Origin: JBKECA01 sp047973435 | GTDB lineage: Bacteria; Planctomycetota; Planctomycetia; Planctomycetales; Planctomycetaceae | Direction: 5' to 3' | Assembly (NCBI GenBank): GCA_047973435.1 | Contig: JBKECA010000285.1 | Span: forward strand, 1 to 64,000 | Length of the DNA: 64,000 bases | Shown: piece by piece, positions 53,579 to 62,055 of the stretch | How positions within the stretch are numbered: the first letter of the stretch is position 1 | Layout of the letters: the number at the start of each line of letters is the position of its first letter | Notes under the pieces: generated by a model | What the model saw: the letters and a program-made list of their open reading frames with translations, nothing else | Database searches by the model: none | Told to the model about the DNA's origin: nothing | Program-made: the position numbers and the translations under genes

Positions 53579-53685
53579 GCGGGCTGTCGCGATAAGAAGT
53601 CGGACCAATTCGAACAGGAATTGAGGACGGAATCGACTCGAACTCTAGACTTGCTGTCAGCGCGGTCTGGCCGCCGATCACGACG

Positions 53686-54693
53686 CTATGCTGCCAGTGC
53701 GTCCTCAGTCAGTCCGGAAATGATCTTCTCAATCACATCGTCGGTGCTGACTCCTTCAGCCTGTCCTTCGAAATTCAGAATCATCCGATGCCGCAGGCAG
53801 GGGGCCGACATCGCTCGCAGATCGTCTCGGGCGACGTGATAGCGCTCGTCCAGAATGGCCTTGATCTTGGCCCCCAGGATGAGCGCCTGCAGGCCGCGTG
53901 GACTGCTGCCATAGCGAACGAACTGCTTGGTTGGCTGCGGAGCGAGCTCATGTTCGGGATGCGTGGCCAGCACCAGGGCAATGCCATAGCGCCGAACCTC
54001 GTCCGCGATGGGAATCTGCCGCGCCAACGCCGACATCTCCAGAATTCGTTCCCCTGTCAGAACCGCGTCCGCTTTCTGCGTCGACGTCTCCGTGGTTCGG
54101 TCGAGAATCGTTTCCAGATCGCGGGCCGAAGGATATTTGACCAGCAGCTTGCAAAAAAAACGGTCCAGCTGCGCTTCGGGAAGAGGATAGGTTCCTTCCA
54201 TCTCCAGCGGATTTTGCGTTGCCATGACGAAGAACGGCTCGCTCAGCCGATGGGATGTTCCCGCCACGGTTATCGAATGCTCCTGCATCGCCTCCAGCAG
54301 CGCCGACTGGGTCTTAGGGGTGGCCCGATTGATTTCGTCGGCGAGCAGCACGTTCGCGAATAGCGGGCCCTCTTGGAACTGAAACGCCTTGCCACCGTCT
54401 GGCGTATCTACCACCACATTCGTTCCGATCAGGTCCGCCGGCATCAAATCAGGTGTGAATTGAATCCGTCGAAAACGCAAATGCAGGGCATCGGCCAGTG
54501 TGCGAACCGTCAGTGTCTTGCCCAGCCCCGGAACTCCCTCCAGCAAGACATGTCCACCCGCAATCAGGGAAATCAGCGTGTCGTCAAGAATCTCCTGTTG
54601 GCCTACGATAACCTTCGCAATCTCCGCTCGCAGCCGGTTGAAGTCGGCTCGAAACTGATCTAGCTGTTGCTTCAGCTGGTCGCTCACACTCAT
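53686..54693 (-). CDS. MoxR-type AAA+ ATPase (cluster 2)
   Basis: A 335-residue MoxR ATPase with Walker A EGVPGLGKTLTVR, Walker B LLADEINRATPKTQSALLEAM (key part LLADEINRA) and sensor 1 ATQNPLEMEGTYPLPEAQLDRFF. The Gly-Ser-Pro-Arg-Gly segment (YGSSPRGLQAL) and the C-terminal lid are present. First gene of the minus-strand set MoxR-DUF58-BatA-VWA and a close paralog in layout to the cluster at 11-15 kb. Confidence 0.95.
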   Translation of the reverse strand: MSVSDQLKQQLDQFRADFNRLRAEIAKVIVGQQEILDDTLISLIAGGHVLLEGVPGLGKTLTVRTLADALHLRFRRIQFTPDLMPADLIGTNVVVDTPDGGKAFQFQEGPLFANVLLADEINRATPKTQSALLEAMQEHSITVAGTSHRLSEPFFVMATQNPLEMEGTYPLPEAQLDRFFCKLLVKYPSARDLETILDRTTETSTQKADAVLTGERILEMSALARQIPIADEVRRYGIALVLATHPEHELAPQPTKQFVRYGSSPRGLQALILGAKIKAILDERYHVARDDLRAMSAPCLRHRMILNFEGQAEGVSTDDVIEKIISGLTEDALAA

Positions 54694-55191
54694 GAGATAA
54701 CTCCGGAGACGGTATGACGGGTTGGTACGAGTTTGCCCGGAGATAGGTCAATTGTCCAGCCTGCAGGTACCGAGCCCGCTCGCCGTCCGTGTTTGCGGTG
54801 TAGGACCGCCGCGACGATGCGGTATTCAACAGTGCCTGAACCCCTCGCATCCCTGCGGCATTCAGACAGCCTCTCACTGTCGAAGGAAACAATCTTTGCT
54901 GTCGCGGCCTGCGCCGTCCGAACAGCCGTTGATCCCTCTGGCAGCCGTGATGCCGGCGCTCATGGCTGACATGGCTCGCGTCTGTTGTCGACGCGGATCG
55001 CGCCGGGCACAGGCCCAAGCTATCTTGTTCGCGTCCGCGTGGAACAATCTCGCCCTGATCGAATCCGGGAGTATCGCCCGGGCACGCACTCGAGACGTTG
55101 TTCAATTAGCTCAATCGTGGCTGCGCGGGTTGCAGGTTGGGCCGCCGCGATTCACCGGTTGTGCGCAGCAGACGGAGACTCCGAATGGGCA
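54694..55191. other. Intergenic region, no gene seen
   Basis: About 500 bases between two minus-strand genes. It should contain the promoter for the second MoxR operon. Overlapping frames have no recognised domain and are not called. Confidence 0.35.
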
Positions 55192-56778
55192 TTACGGTTT
55201 CAGCAGCTCGGTAAAGTGGAACCCGTCCACCCGCAGCAGCGTTGCACTGGAGACGATCATTTGCAGGACGAGAAACGCCAGCCACAACCGTCGACTGGCC
55301 GGCGGCGCAGTCGGTTGGCCTGTTGAATTCGCTGCGGCAAACGCATTGATTGCCGCAGCGACGAGCCAGGGGAGAATGAGGATCCACAGCCGCGATGCCT
55401 CACCCATGTTCTTGCCCGACAGCCACAGCAGCATCCAGACAACGGTAAACGGCACCACCGGCGACGACAGGTAGTCACGCCAGTTCCGCAGCTGCCGCCA
55501 GGCTCCCCATTTGACCAGCGCAACAATGGGCGTACCGGCCGCTAGCGTGATCTCAAGGGGATTTATCAGCAGCCACTTCCAGTAGGTCCGTGCATTGTGC
55601 TCGTAGAACAGCGCATGGTTGCTCAGGTTCCATTGCCAGACATTCAACAAATTGAGTTCACGGTACCCGAACGCCGTCATTACCCCCCCCAGTGCGATCA
55701 GAAAGCAGCCCAGCAGACAGGCGGCAATGGTCAGCTCATGAGCCACCCGTTCTGTTCGCTGTCGATCGTCGCGCCGCTCCGCCAGCACATCGCACAGCCA
55801 CTGCATGCCGATCAGCGCCAGCACGCTCAGAAACGCCAGCGACAACACCATTCCGCCGACAACCACCAGCCCTCCCAGCACGGCGCACACAACCGTCATC
55901 AGGGTGAGTCGCTCGCGGCTGCGGTACCACGCGGCACGAAACATCCATCCGGCCGTCAGTCCAAGGACCGGATAAAGAACGTCCGACTTCGGCAGAAAGA
56001 TGGCGACAGAGGGAACGAGCGGCCACAGCACGACCGTCCTCCAGACGGCAGCACGCTCGCTGGACAGTCGCAGATAGCGATACATCGGAATCACTACGAG
56101 TGCTGCGGCCAGTTGTGTTGCCAGAGTGGCCAGCCACAAACAGGCGGAATCACGTTGGGTGAATTCGGTGCCTCCCGACTGAACCTGCTGTTCCATCATC
56201 TCCAACGTCTGCCGCATGTCTGCCGGCATCGTCGTCTCGGCCAGACGCACCAATCCGGGCCAGCGTTCGCAGGAGTTGATCAGACCGCAGTACAGCAGTG
56301 TCAGCCCTGGGGGGTGCGTTCCGATGTGCAAGTAGTCTCGTTCGGCCAGAAGCTGTTCGTAACCGACCAGAAACTCCGCCACGGAGGTCACATCGTACCG
56401 GGCCTGCCAGTAGTAGCCCTCGGTTCGACGGTAGTAGAGGACATAAGGGGATTTGCTCAGTCCAACCCCTTCGATCGACGCCGACTGCACAGCCCATAGC
56501 CAGCTGAACCCGGCTGCCACGAGCGCCAAAAGCCACAACATGGCCTCACCACGCGAAGCGGTGGCCATCCGCCGGTCGCCCAGCCACGCGAACGTTCCGT
56601 AGGCCGCAGCCGCTGCGGTGCAGATCAATCCGCTCCACAGCAGACCCGGCGTCGAATACGACAGCCGCGCCCAGGTCCATTCACCGGGAACGCCCAGCGG
56701 CAGCCAGTCGGTCCACAGCAAGAGGAGACTGGCAACGCTCGTCAACAGCGTCAGGACAATCAGGACCCGGCGGCTCAC
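55192..56778 (-). CDS. Polytopic membrane protein, GT-C glycosyltransferase-like
   Basis: A 528-residue protein with about 11-12 hydrophobic segments. A first extracytoplasmic loop contains GYYWQARYD and DYLHIGTHPPGLTLLYCG, similar in placement to the acidic and HPP motifs of GT-C enzymes (PMT/ArnT fold). Such enzymes transfer sugars from polyprenyl carriers outside the membrane. The assignment rests on topology and the HPP motif only. No neighbouring glycosylation genes are present. Confidence 0.65.
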   Translation of the reverse strand: MSRRVLIVLTLLTSVASLLLLWTDWLPLGVPGEWTWARLSYSTPGLLWSGLICTAAAAAYGTFAWLGDRRMATASRGEAMLWLLALVAAGFSWLWAVQSASIEGVGLSKSPYVLYYRRTEGYYWQARYDVTSVAEFLVGYEQLLAERDYLHIGTHPPGLTLLYCGLINSCERWPGLVRLAETTMPADMRQTLEMMEQQVQSGGTEFTQRDSACLWLATLATQLAAALVVIPMYRYLRLSSERAAVWRTVVLWPLVPSVAIFLPKSDVLYPVLGLTAGWMFRAAWYRSRERLTLMTVVCAVLGGLVVVGGMVLSLAFLSVLALIGMQWLCDVLAERRDDRQRTERVAHELTIAACLLGCFLIALGGVMTAFGYRELNLLNVWQWNLSNHALFYEHNARTYWKWLLINPLEITLAAGTPIVALVKWGAWRQLRNWRDYLSSPVVPFTVVWMLLWLSGKNMGEASRLWILILPWLVAAAINAFAAANSTGQPTAPPASRRLWLAFLVLQMIVSSATLLRVDGFHFTELLKP

Positions 56779-56875
56779 GCGGTGTCTCCCGAGTGGACGC
56801 TGTCTATGGCGAGGCCGGAAGCGTCACGGACGCAGGTCTCGGACCATCCCCCCAGACTCGGAAATTCCTTGTCGG

Positions 56876-57394
56876 TCATGGCTCCTGCTCCACCGGGCCG
56901 ACGACCTGCACGCGATCGCCAATGCGGATCTCACCCGCTTCGACCACGCGTGCGGTCAGCCCGCCGTGGCCCCGCATGGCCTGATAACCACCAGGGCCAA
57001 GGTTCTCCTCCATTCGCGAGCAGGGATCGCACGATCCGGTTCCCTCCAGCAACACCCCGCCGATCTGAAATCGCAGGCCCTTCAAGCTCAGGAGATTGAT
57101 GCCCTCAACGACGATGTTGCGTCGCAACAGTTCGAGGGGAATGGCGTTTTCTCCCACCAGTGCCGCGACCACGGGGAGATGCTCCGCTTGAAAGAGCGTA
57201 ACCTGTCGCTTTCCTCCGGGACGGCGTTTGGAGTGATGGTCTCCCTCCAGTCCCGTTCCAGCTTCGGCAGCCACCCGGGAGACGGCAGAAATGTTCGAGC
57301 GAGACCTGGACGACAGCCCGATCCACTCGACGCGACCAATTTGCGGCACGGAGTGCACCAGCTGCGACAGGAAGCCTTCGTTGTCGTCCTTCAT
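56876..57394 (-). CDS. MOSC domain protein
   Basis: A 172-residue MOSC domain, the fold of molybdenum-cofactor sulfurase C-termini and YiiM. The pattern GLEGDHHSKRRPGGKRQVTL, the cysteine-bearing GTGSCDPCSRME (conserved ligand Cys) and GHGGLTARVVEAGEIRIGD are present. MOSC proteins handle sulfur or reductive detoxification with the molybdenum cofactor. Its ATG overlaps the murD stop by four bases, so it follows murD in one transcript. Confidence 0.88.
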   Translation of the reverse strand: MKDDNEGFLSQLVHSVPQIGRVEWIGLSSRSRSNISAVSRVAAEAGTGLEGDHHSKRRPGGKRQVTLFQAEHLPVVAALVGENAIPLELLRRNIVVEGINLLSLKGLRFQIGGVLLEGTGSCDPCSRMEENLGPGGYQAMRGHGGLTARVVEAGEIRIGDRVQVVGPVEQEP

Positions 57395-58737
57395 CGCGGC
57401 AGTTCCTCAAACAACTGACGAAACTGATCTCCCCGGTCAGCATAATCACGGAACCAGCCAAAGCTGGCGCAACCGGGCGAGAGCAGGATAACATCGCCCA
57501 GCGACGACTGCGCGGCTGCCCAGTGGAACGCCTCACGAAGACTGGTCGTCACGCGTCGCGCCGGCGCGGACCCACTTCGACCGTCGTCCAGAAGGCGATC
57601 GAGAATTCCCGCCGTGGCCCCCATCAAGGCAATGCTCTTGGCACGACGCTCCAGCTCCGACGCCAGCGGCTGCAGGTCGACCTGTTTGTCCGATCCCCCG
57701 GCGAGAACCACAACCGGTGACTCGAATGCGCTCAGTGCTGCGATGGCCGCTTCCGGCGTGGTGGCCTTGGAGTCGTTGTAAAACCGCCGCCCCTGACGTT
57801 CCCCCAAAAACTCCAGTCGATGCGGCAGGCCGCGGAAAGTCGTCACGTCGGACAGATTGGGAGCAAGAGCGGATCCCGCAGACTTAACCGCCGCCCAGGC
57901 GAGCGCCAGATTGCGCCGATTGTGCCGTCCCGGGAGCGAGGGGAGTTCGAGCGATTCCAATTGCGGATCGTCGGAGACGCGCACGATCTGTCCCGGTCCA
58001 CGCCAGTCAGTCAGAGATTCGCTCCACTGCGGCAGAATGGCAACATTCGTCAACGTCTGATGTCGCAGCAGCGTCTGCTTCGCGTGCCGGTATTCTTCGT
58101 ACGAGCGATGCCAGTCGAGATGATTGGGCCACAGATTAGTTACCACCGCAATCGCTGGCGAACGGCCCTCGCGATCGAGATACATCAGCTGGAAGCTACT
58201 CAGCTCCAGCACCACCGTGTCACCCGGTTGGATGCTCGTCAGCTGCGTCAGCAGACTGCCGCCGATGTTGCCCCCCAGCCACGATGGGCTTCCGCTGGCC
58301 GCAACCAAGTGATGAATCAATGCCGAAGTCGTCGACTTCCCGACCGTTCCCGTGACGCCAATGATGGATGCCGGGCAATGCTTCCAGAAGAGTCCAATCT
58401 CTGTCGTTACCGGGATCCCAGCACGCCGGGCCCGTTCGAGAAGCGGATGATCCGGACGAATTGCCGGGGAGGCGACTATCAGGTCCGCCTGATCGAAGTC
58501 GGCTTCGCAATGCGGGCCGAACGCGATGCGCTCAATCGGCCAGCCTTGAAGTTCCCGCAGCGGAGCCTGCAACTGGTCCGCGCGCTTCTGGTCCGTCACG
58601 GTCACGCGGGCCCCATGCTCCGCCAGAAACCGCGCCGCCCCCACGCCTCCGCCAAAGTGCCCCAAACCCATGACCGTAGCACGGCGACCGGTATAAGCCG
58701 CGCGCAGCGATTCCAATGTTTCCGCCTCAGCCGACAT
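57391..58737 (-). CDS. murD: UDP-N-acetylmuramoylalanine-D-glutamate ligase
   Basis: A 448-residue Mur ligase adding D-Glu to UDP-MurNAc-L-Ala in peptidoglycan synthesis. A Rossmann-like N-terminal domain (VMGLGHFGGGVGAARFLAEHG), the P-loop GVTGTVGKSTTSALI (usual GTNGK with N changed to V), the ELSSFQL motif, NLWPNHLDWH and the C-terminal FYNDSKATTPEAAIAAL with KAT (carbamyl-Lys region) and HRLE are all present. It is isolated from other mur genes. Presence fits planctomycetes having peptidoglycan. Downstream MOSC overlaps by four bases. Confidence 0.96.
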   Translation of the reverse strand: MSAEAETLESLRAAYTGRRATVMGLGHFGGGVGAARFLAEHGARVTVTDQKRADQLQAPLRELQGWPIERIAFGPHCEADFDQADLIVASPAIRPDHPLLERARRAGIPVTTEIGLFWKHCPASIIGVTGTVGKSTTSALIHHLVAASGSPSWLGGNIGGSLLTQLTSIQPGDTVVLELSSFQLMYLDREGRSPAIAVVTNLWPNHLDWHRSYEEYRHAKQTLLRHQTLTNVAILPQWSESLTDWRGPGQIVRVSDDPQLESLELPSLPGRHNRRNLALAWAAVKSAGSALAPNLSDVTTFRGLPHRLEFLGERQGRRFYNDSKATTPEAAIAALSAFESPVVVLAGGSDKQVDLQPLASELERRAKSIALMGATAGILDRLLDDGRSGSAPARRVTTSLREAFHWAAAQSSLGDVILLSPGCASFGWFRDYADRGDQFRQLFEELPR

Positions 58738-59096
58738 GATGACGATTGCACCTCAACCCAACTGCCCCCCCACTTCCGCCACAAGGCATCGTAATTCGCG
58801 GCTCTCGGAAGCGAAACGGCAGCCGGTCGGCCGACGTGCGCGAGATCACTCGCGCGGCGACACCTCGGCAGCCATGAGCGATTTGTTCGTTTCCAACGCT
58901 GCCAGCGTCGGAAACGAAGTCCCGGGCAGATCATCTGTGACTGCGTGCGGTATAATGCCCAGTCTGACGATGGCTGTCGTCTTGCCACTGTTGCTGCAGC
59001 CGTCAGCGACCAACCGGCGCGGCTGGACGTGAACTCGCCTTCCGTCCGCGACCGTATTGATTCAACCTCATGACACACTCTGCAATGGAACCCCCT
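58738..59096. other. Divergent intergenic region
   Basis: About 360 bases between murD (minus) and the nitrilase gene (plus). The last 20 bases of a palindromic element may remain at 58935-58954. A TATAAT at 58951 lacks a fitting -35 box. Confidence 0.35.
58935..58954 (-). repeat. Possible end remnant of the palindromic element
   Basis: CTGTGACTGCGTGCGGTATA matches the end of inverse-oriented copies at 17 of 20 positions; further upstream the similarity is lost. It may be a truncated copy or chance. Confidence 0.4.
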
Positions 59097-59963
59097 ATGC
59101 GTATCGCTGGCGTTCAAATGGATATTCAGCTCGGAGACATCGCGGGGAACATTGAGCGGATGGCGGCTCATCTCCGGGAAACAACAGCGGCTGGGGCGCG
59201 ACTGACGATCTTTCCCGAGTGCTCCGCAACGGGGTATTGCTTCACCACGTTCGAGGAATGTCGCCAATTCGCGCAGCCGGTGCCCGGGCCAGTTACAGAC
59301 GCCTTACAAGCCGCATGTCGAGCGGTCGACGGCTATGCGGTCTTCGGCATGATCGAAGCTGATGGCGAGCGGCTGTTCAATGTTGCTCTCCTCGTAGGGC
59401 CCGATGGGATCATCGATTGCTACCGCAAAGTGCATCTGCCGTATCTCGGCCTCGACATGCACACCACGCCGGGGGATCGACCATTCGCGGTTTGTGAGGT
59501 TGAGGGGGTCCGGATCGGTCTGAACATCTGCTACGACTCGTCATTTCCCGAGGCCGCCCGCTGTCTGGCCATTCTGGGAGCGGACCTGATTGTTCTGCCG
59601 ACCAACTGGCCACCTGGCGCGGAGTCTCTGGCCTGCACCGGCATCGCGACGCGAGCGATGGAGAACGCGGTTTACTACGCAGCGATCAATCGTGTCGGTA
59701 CCGAACGAGGCTTTTCGTTCATTGGTCGGAGCAGCATCTGCGCCCCGGATGGGACCCAGCTGGCGTTTGCTGACGGGACGACCGCCCAGACTCTATACGC
59801 CGAAATCGATGTCACCCAGGCGCGACGCAAGCGGCTGGTTCGGGTTCCAGGCAAGCATGAAATCGATCGATTGGCCGATCGCCGTCCGGAGATGTATGGA
59901 CCTTTATCCCAACCCCATCACCTGCCAACGCCGCGGACAGACCATCAAGCGGCGGGACACTGA
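59097..59963 (+). CDS. Carbon-nitrogen hydrolase (nitrilase superfamily)
   Basis: A 288-residue single-domain nitrilase-superfamily amidase. The triad is visible as Glu in IFPECSATGY, Lys in RKVHLPYLG and Cys in NICYDSSFPEAAR. A Pro/His-rich tail follows the fold. The family cleaves amides or nitriles; the SATGY and NICYD context favours an omega-amidase or carbamoyl-type amidase, but no substrate can be fixed. ATG 59097 (MRIAGVQMDIQLGD) matches the usual start and follows GGAA; an ATG at 59070 adds nine residues. Convergent with rlmN. Confidence 0.9.
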   Translation: MRIAGVQMDIQLGDIAGNIERMAAHLRETTAAGARLTIFPECSATGYCFTTFEECRQFAQPVPGPVTDALQAACRAVDGYAVFGMIEADGERLFNVALLVGPDGIIDCYRKVHLPYLGLDMHTTPGDRPFAVCEVEGVRIGLNICYDSSFPEAARCLAILGADLIVLPTNWPPGAESLACTGIATRAMENAVYYAAINRVGTERGFSFIGRSSICAPDGTQLAFADGTTAQTLYAEIDVTQARRKRLVRVPGKHEIDRLADRRPEMYGPLSQPHHLPTPRTDHQAAGH

Positions 59964-60479
59964 TCCACCGACGATCTGACTGAGCGTCAGCCCTTGAAGA
60001 AAGTGTAACAGGCCAGAAAAGACCGGCGTGCGGTTGCCCAGCGTGCAACGCGGCCGCAGGTCCGGCGACTTCTGTCCGCCCCGCCGAGGCCCCGGCTGCT
60101 TGATCTTGAGAGCTGGCTTCTCATAGGGCGGCACCGCCCCCGAAGGGGCGGTCGGCCCAGCGGCAGGTTTGGCTTAACCGAGCCGAGACGGAATGGCCAG
60201 CAGCGTGAAGGCAATCACCTCGACCGGTTGCCGGGCAAAGGCTGCGGGCGGGGTGGCCGGGTCTGACAAACGGGAAGGCCCGGAGGAAGTGCCCCCAGGG
60301 CCATTCGCTTCGCTTCTGACCCTGCCATCCGTCCGCCCGACAGTCGCAGCTGCGCCATCCATGATGCCCGTAGTACGGAACTTCCCCCCATCATTGCCAA
60401 GGCCAATCCCCAGACGGCTGATGGGTTGCCTACCACACGCCCACACCGCATATTGCCGTCAATGCCGTACAATAGACAG
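59964..60479. other. Convergent-gene spacer with strong hairpin; possible structured RNA
   Basis: About 515 bases between two convergent genes. On the minus strand, 60133-60152 reads ACCGCCCC-TTCG-GGGGCGGT, an 8-bp stem closed by a UUCG tetraloop, a loop common in structured RNAs. The rest is very G+C-rich with several shorter stems. No open frame has recognisable protein features. It may be a noncoding RNA or just a strong terminator region. Confidence 0.3.
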
Positions 60480-61541
60480 CTACTTCGCCACCGTTAGTTC
60501 CGTCGTGGACAGCTCGGCAAGTCGCAACTGCCCGCACGCCGCGTCGATGTCGGCTCCTTTCCGTTTGCGGACGGTCACGTTGACGCCGTCTGCACGCAGG
60601 GTCTCTACAAATGTCGATGTTCGGGGCGCATCTGGAGCATGCAGGGCGACGGTCGTAACTGGATTCATCGGAATCACGTTGACGTGCGCATTACGGTGTC
60701 GCAGCAGCGACGCCAGCTGGCGAGCGTGCTCTGGAGCGTCGTTGATGCCCCCCAGCAAGCAGTACTCGTAGGTCACTCGACGCCCCGTCTGATCGAAGTA
60801 TTCATCCGCCGCGGCGAGGATCTCCCCGATACCGATCGACTTGTTCACTGGCACGATCCGTGTGCGCAGCTCGTCGTTGGGAGCATGGAGCGAAACCGCC
60901 AGATTGTAAGGCGTGCCGTGACCGGCGAGCTGTCGCATGCGATCCGGCAGGCCGACGGTGGAAACCGTAATGCGGCGGGCTCCGAGCCCTAGCCCCCCCT
61001 TTTCATTCAGCGTGTCCAGCGCCGGCAGCAGCTGCGCAAGATTGGCGAGCGGCTCGCCCATACCCATCACAACCACGTTGGAAATTCGCTCCTCCGTTCC
61101 CAGCAGGCGGTCCAGCCGCAGGATCTGATCGAGAATCTCGCCGGTCGACAAATTGCGCTTCACGCCGAACAGGCCAGATGCACAAAAGACACAGCCCATT
61201 GCACAGCCAACTTGCGTGGAAATGCAGACTGTCCGGCGGTCCTCTTCCCGCATCAGTACACACTCGACCTGTTCCTTGTCGTGCAAAGAGAGCAACAGCT
61301 TCTCGGTCCCGTCGCTCGAAACCTGATGCCGCTGGATGCTCGAAGCAAACAGACGAAACTCGTTATTCAGCGCCGTCCGCGCCGCGAGTGGAACGTCATG
61401 CATATCGACGCAGGTCTCGACCCGCTTGCCGAAAATCCACTTCCGAACCTGATCGGCGCGAAACGCCTGGTCTCCGCGACTGCGGAACCAGTCGACGAGT
61501 TGCTCGCGGGAAAGATCGGTGAGGAGCGGAAGAACGGTCAT
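60480..61541 (-). CDS. rlmN: Dual-specificity 23S rRNA/tRNA adenine C2 methyltransferase RlmN
   Basis: A 353-residue radical SAM enzyme methylating A2503 of 23S rRNA and A37 of some tRNAs. The Fe-S motif CAMGCVFC places Cys at 113, 117 and 120. Family strings VVVMGMGEPLAN, ITVSTVGL, NLAVSLHAPNDELR and the C-terminal Cys in DAACGQL (methylated Cys) are present, as is GGINDAPEHA. Length matches RlmN. It is convergent with the nitrilase gene and appears monocistronic. Confidence 0.97.
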   Translation of the reverse strand: MTVLPLLTDLSREQLVDWFRSRGDQAFRADQVRKWIFGKRVETCVDMHDVPLAARTALNNEFRLFASSIQRHQVSSDGTEKLLLSLHDKEQVECVLMREEDRRTVCISTQVGCAMGCVFCASGLFGVKRNLSTGEILDQILRLDRLLGTEERISNVVVMGMGEPLANLAQLLPALDTLNEKGGLGLGARRITVSTVGLPDRMRQLAGHGTPYNLAVSLHAPNDELRTRIVPVNKSIGIGEILAAADEYFDQTGRRVTYEYCLLGGINDAPEHARQLASLLRHRNAHVNVIPMNPVTTVALHAPDAPRTSTFVETLRADGVNVTVRKRKGADIDAACGQLRLAELSTTELTVAK

Positions 61542-62055
61542 GGGACGCGATTGTAGAGTAACCGCCCGGCCTCTGTTACCGGATGCCAGCAGGCACGGAC
61601 GTGATTCTTGATCTCACAATGTCGGCACCAGACGACGCAAACATTGTTCCCGGGTAAAGCCGCCGAACGGCGGGGCGTTCCATCCATATACTGCCCGCGG
61701 CAACGAGTGAGATGATTCGGACGTTAAAGCCCCGCGAGGCAAAACGTATCAACTTTGACCGCGTGCGGTATAACGCCTTTCCCCGGGGGGGCTCTCCAAC
61801 GCGGCGCGGGAAGACGAAGCTCAACACGAATCCCCAAGACCAGGCGACGGCGGATCATGGCGACCGTTTCCCGCCGGGACCGACAAATGTCGCAGCATCG
61901 CCAGCTTCTCGGATCGCCTTAAGCCGTGTTGGCTCCCACTTCACCGTCAATGAGTGACAGCGACATGCGACGCAATTGGGCATGCGCGGCAACTCTCCGC
62001 GCCCCTCGAGGCACTCGTGCTGGAACGTCCAGGATCCCAGAACACGGATCGCCTC
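61542..62055. other. Intergenic region with one palindromic element
   Basis: About 515 bases between rlmN and the DUF1501 gene, both on the minus strand. It holds an intact 86-bp palindromic element at 61687-61772. No gene is supported in the remainder. Confidence 0.4.
61687..61772 (-). repeat. 86-bp palindromic element, copy 8
   Basis: Intact copy in inverse orientation, beginning TATACTGCCCGCGG and ending GCGTGCGGTATA. It differs from copy 4 at only a few positions. Confidence 0.9.

Noticed and set aside
58951..58956. TATAAT as a -10 promoter box upstream of the nitrilase gene
   Set aside because: It is part of the element end remnant, and no -35 hexamer is present at 16-18 bases upstream.
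59964..60479. RNase P RNA
   Set aside because: A GACAGAA string and a GGGGGGAAGT string on the minus strand are spaced about as in P4, but the conserved internal blocks of bacterial RNase P RNA are missing.
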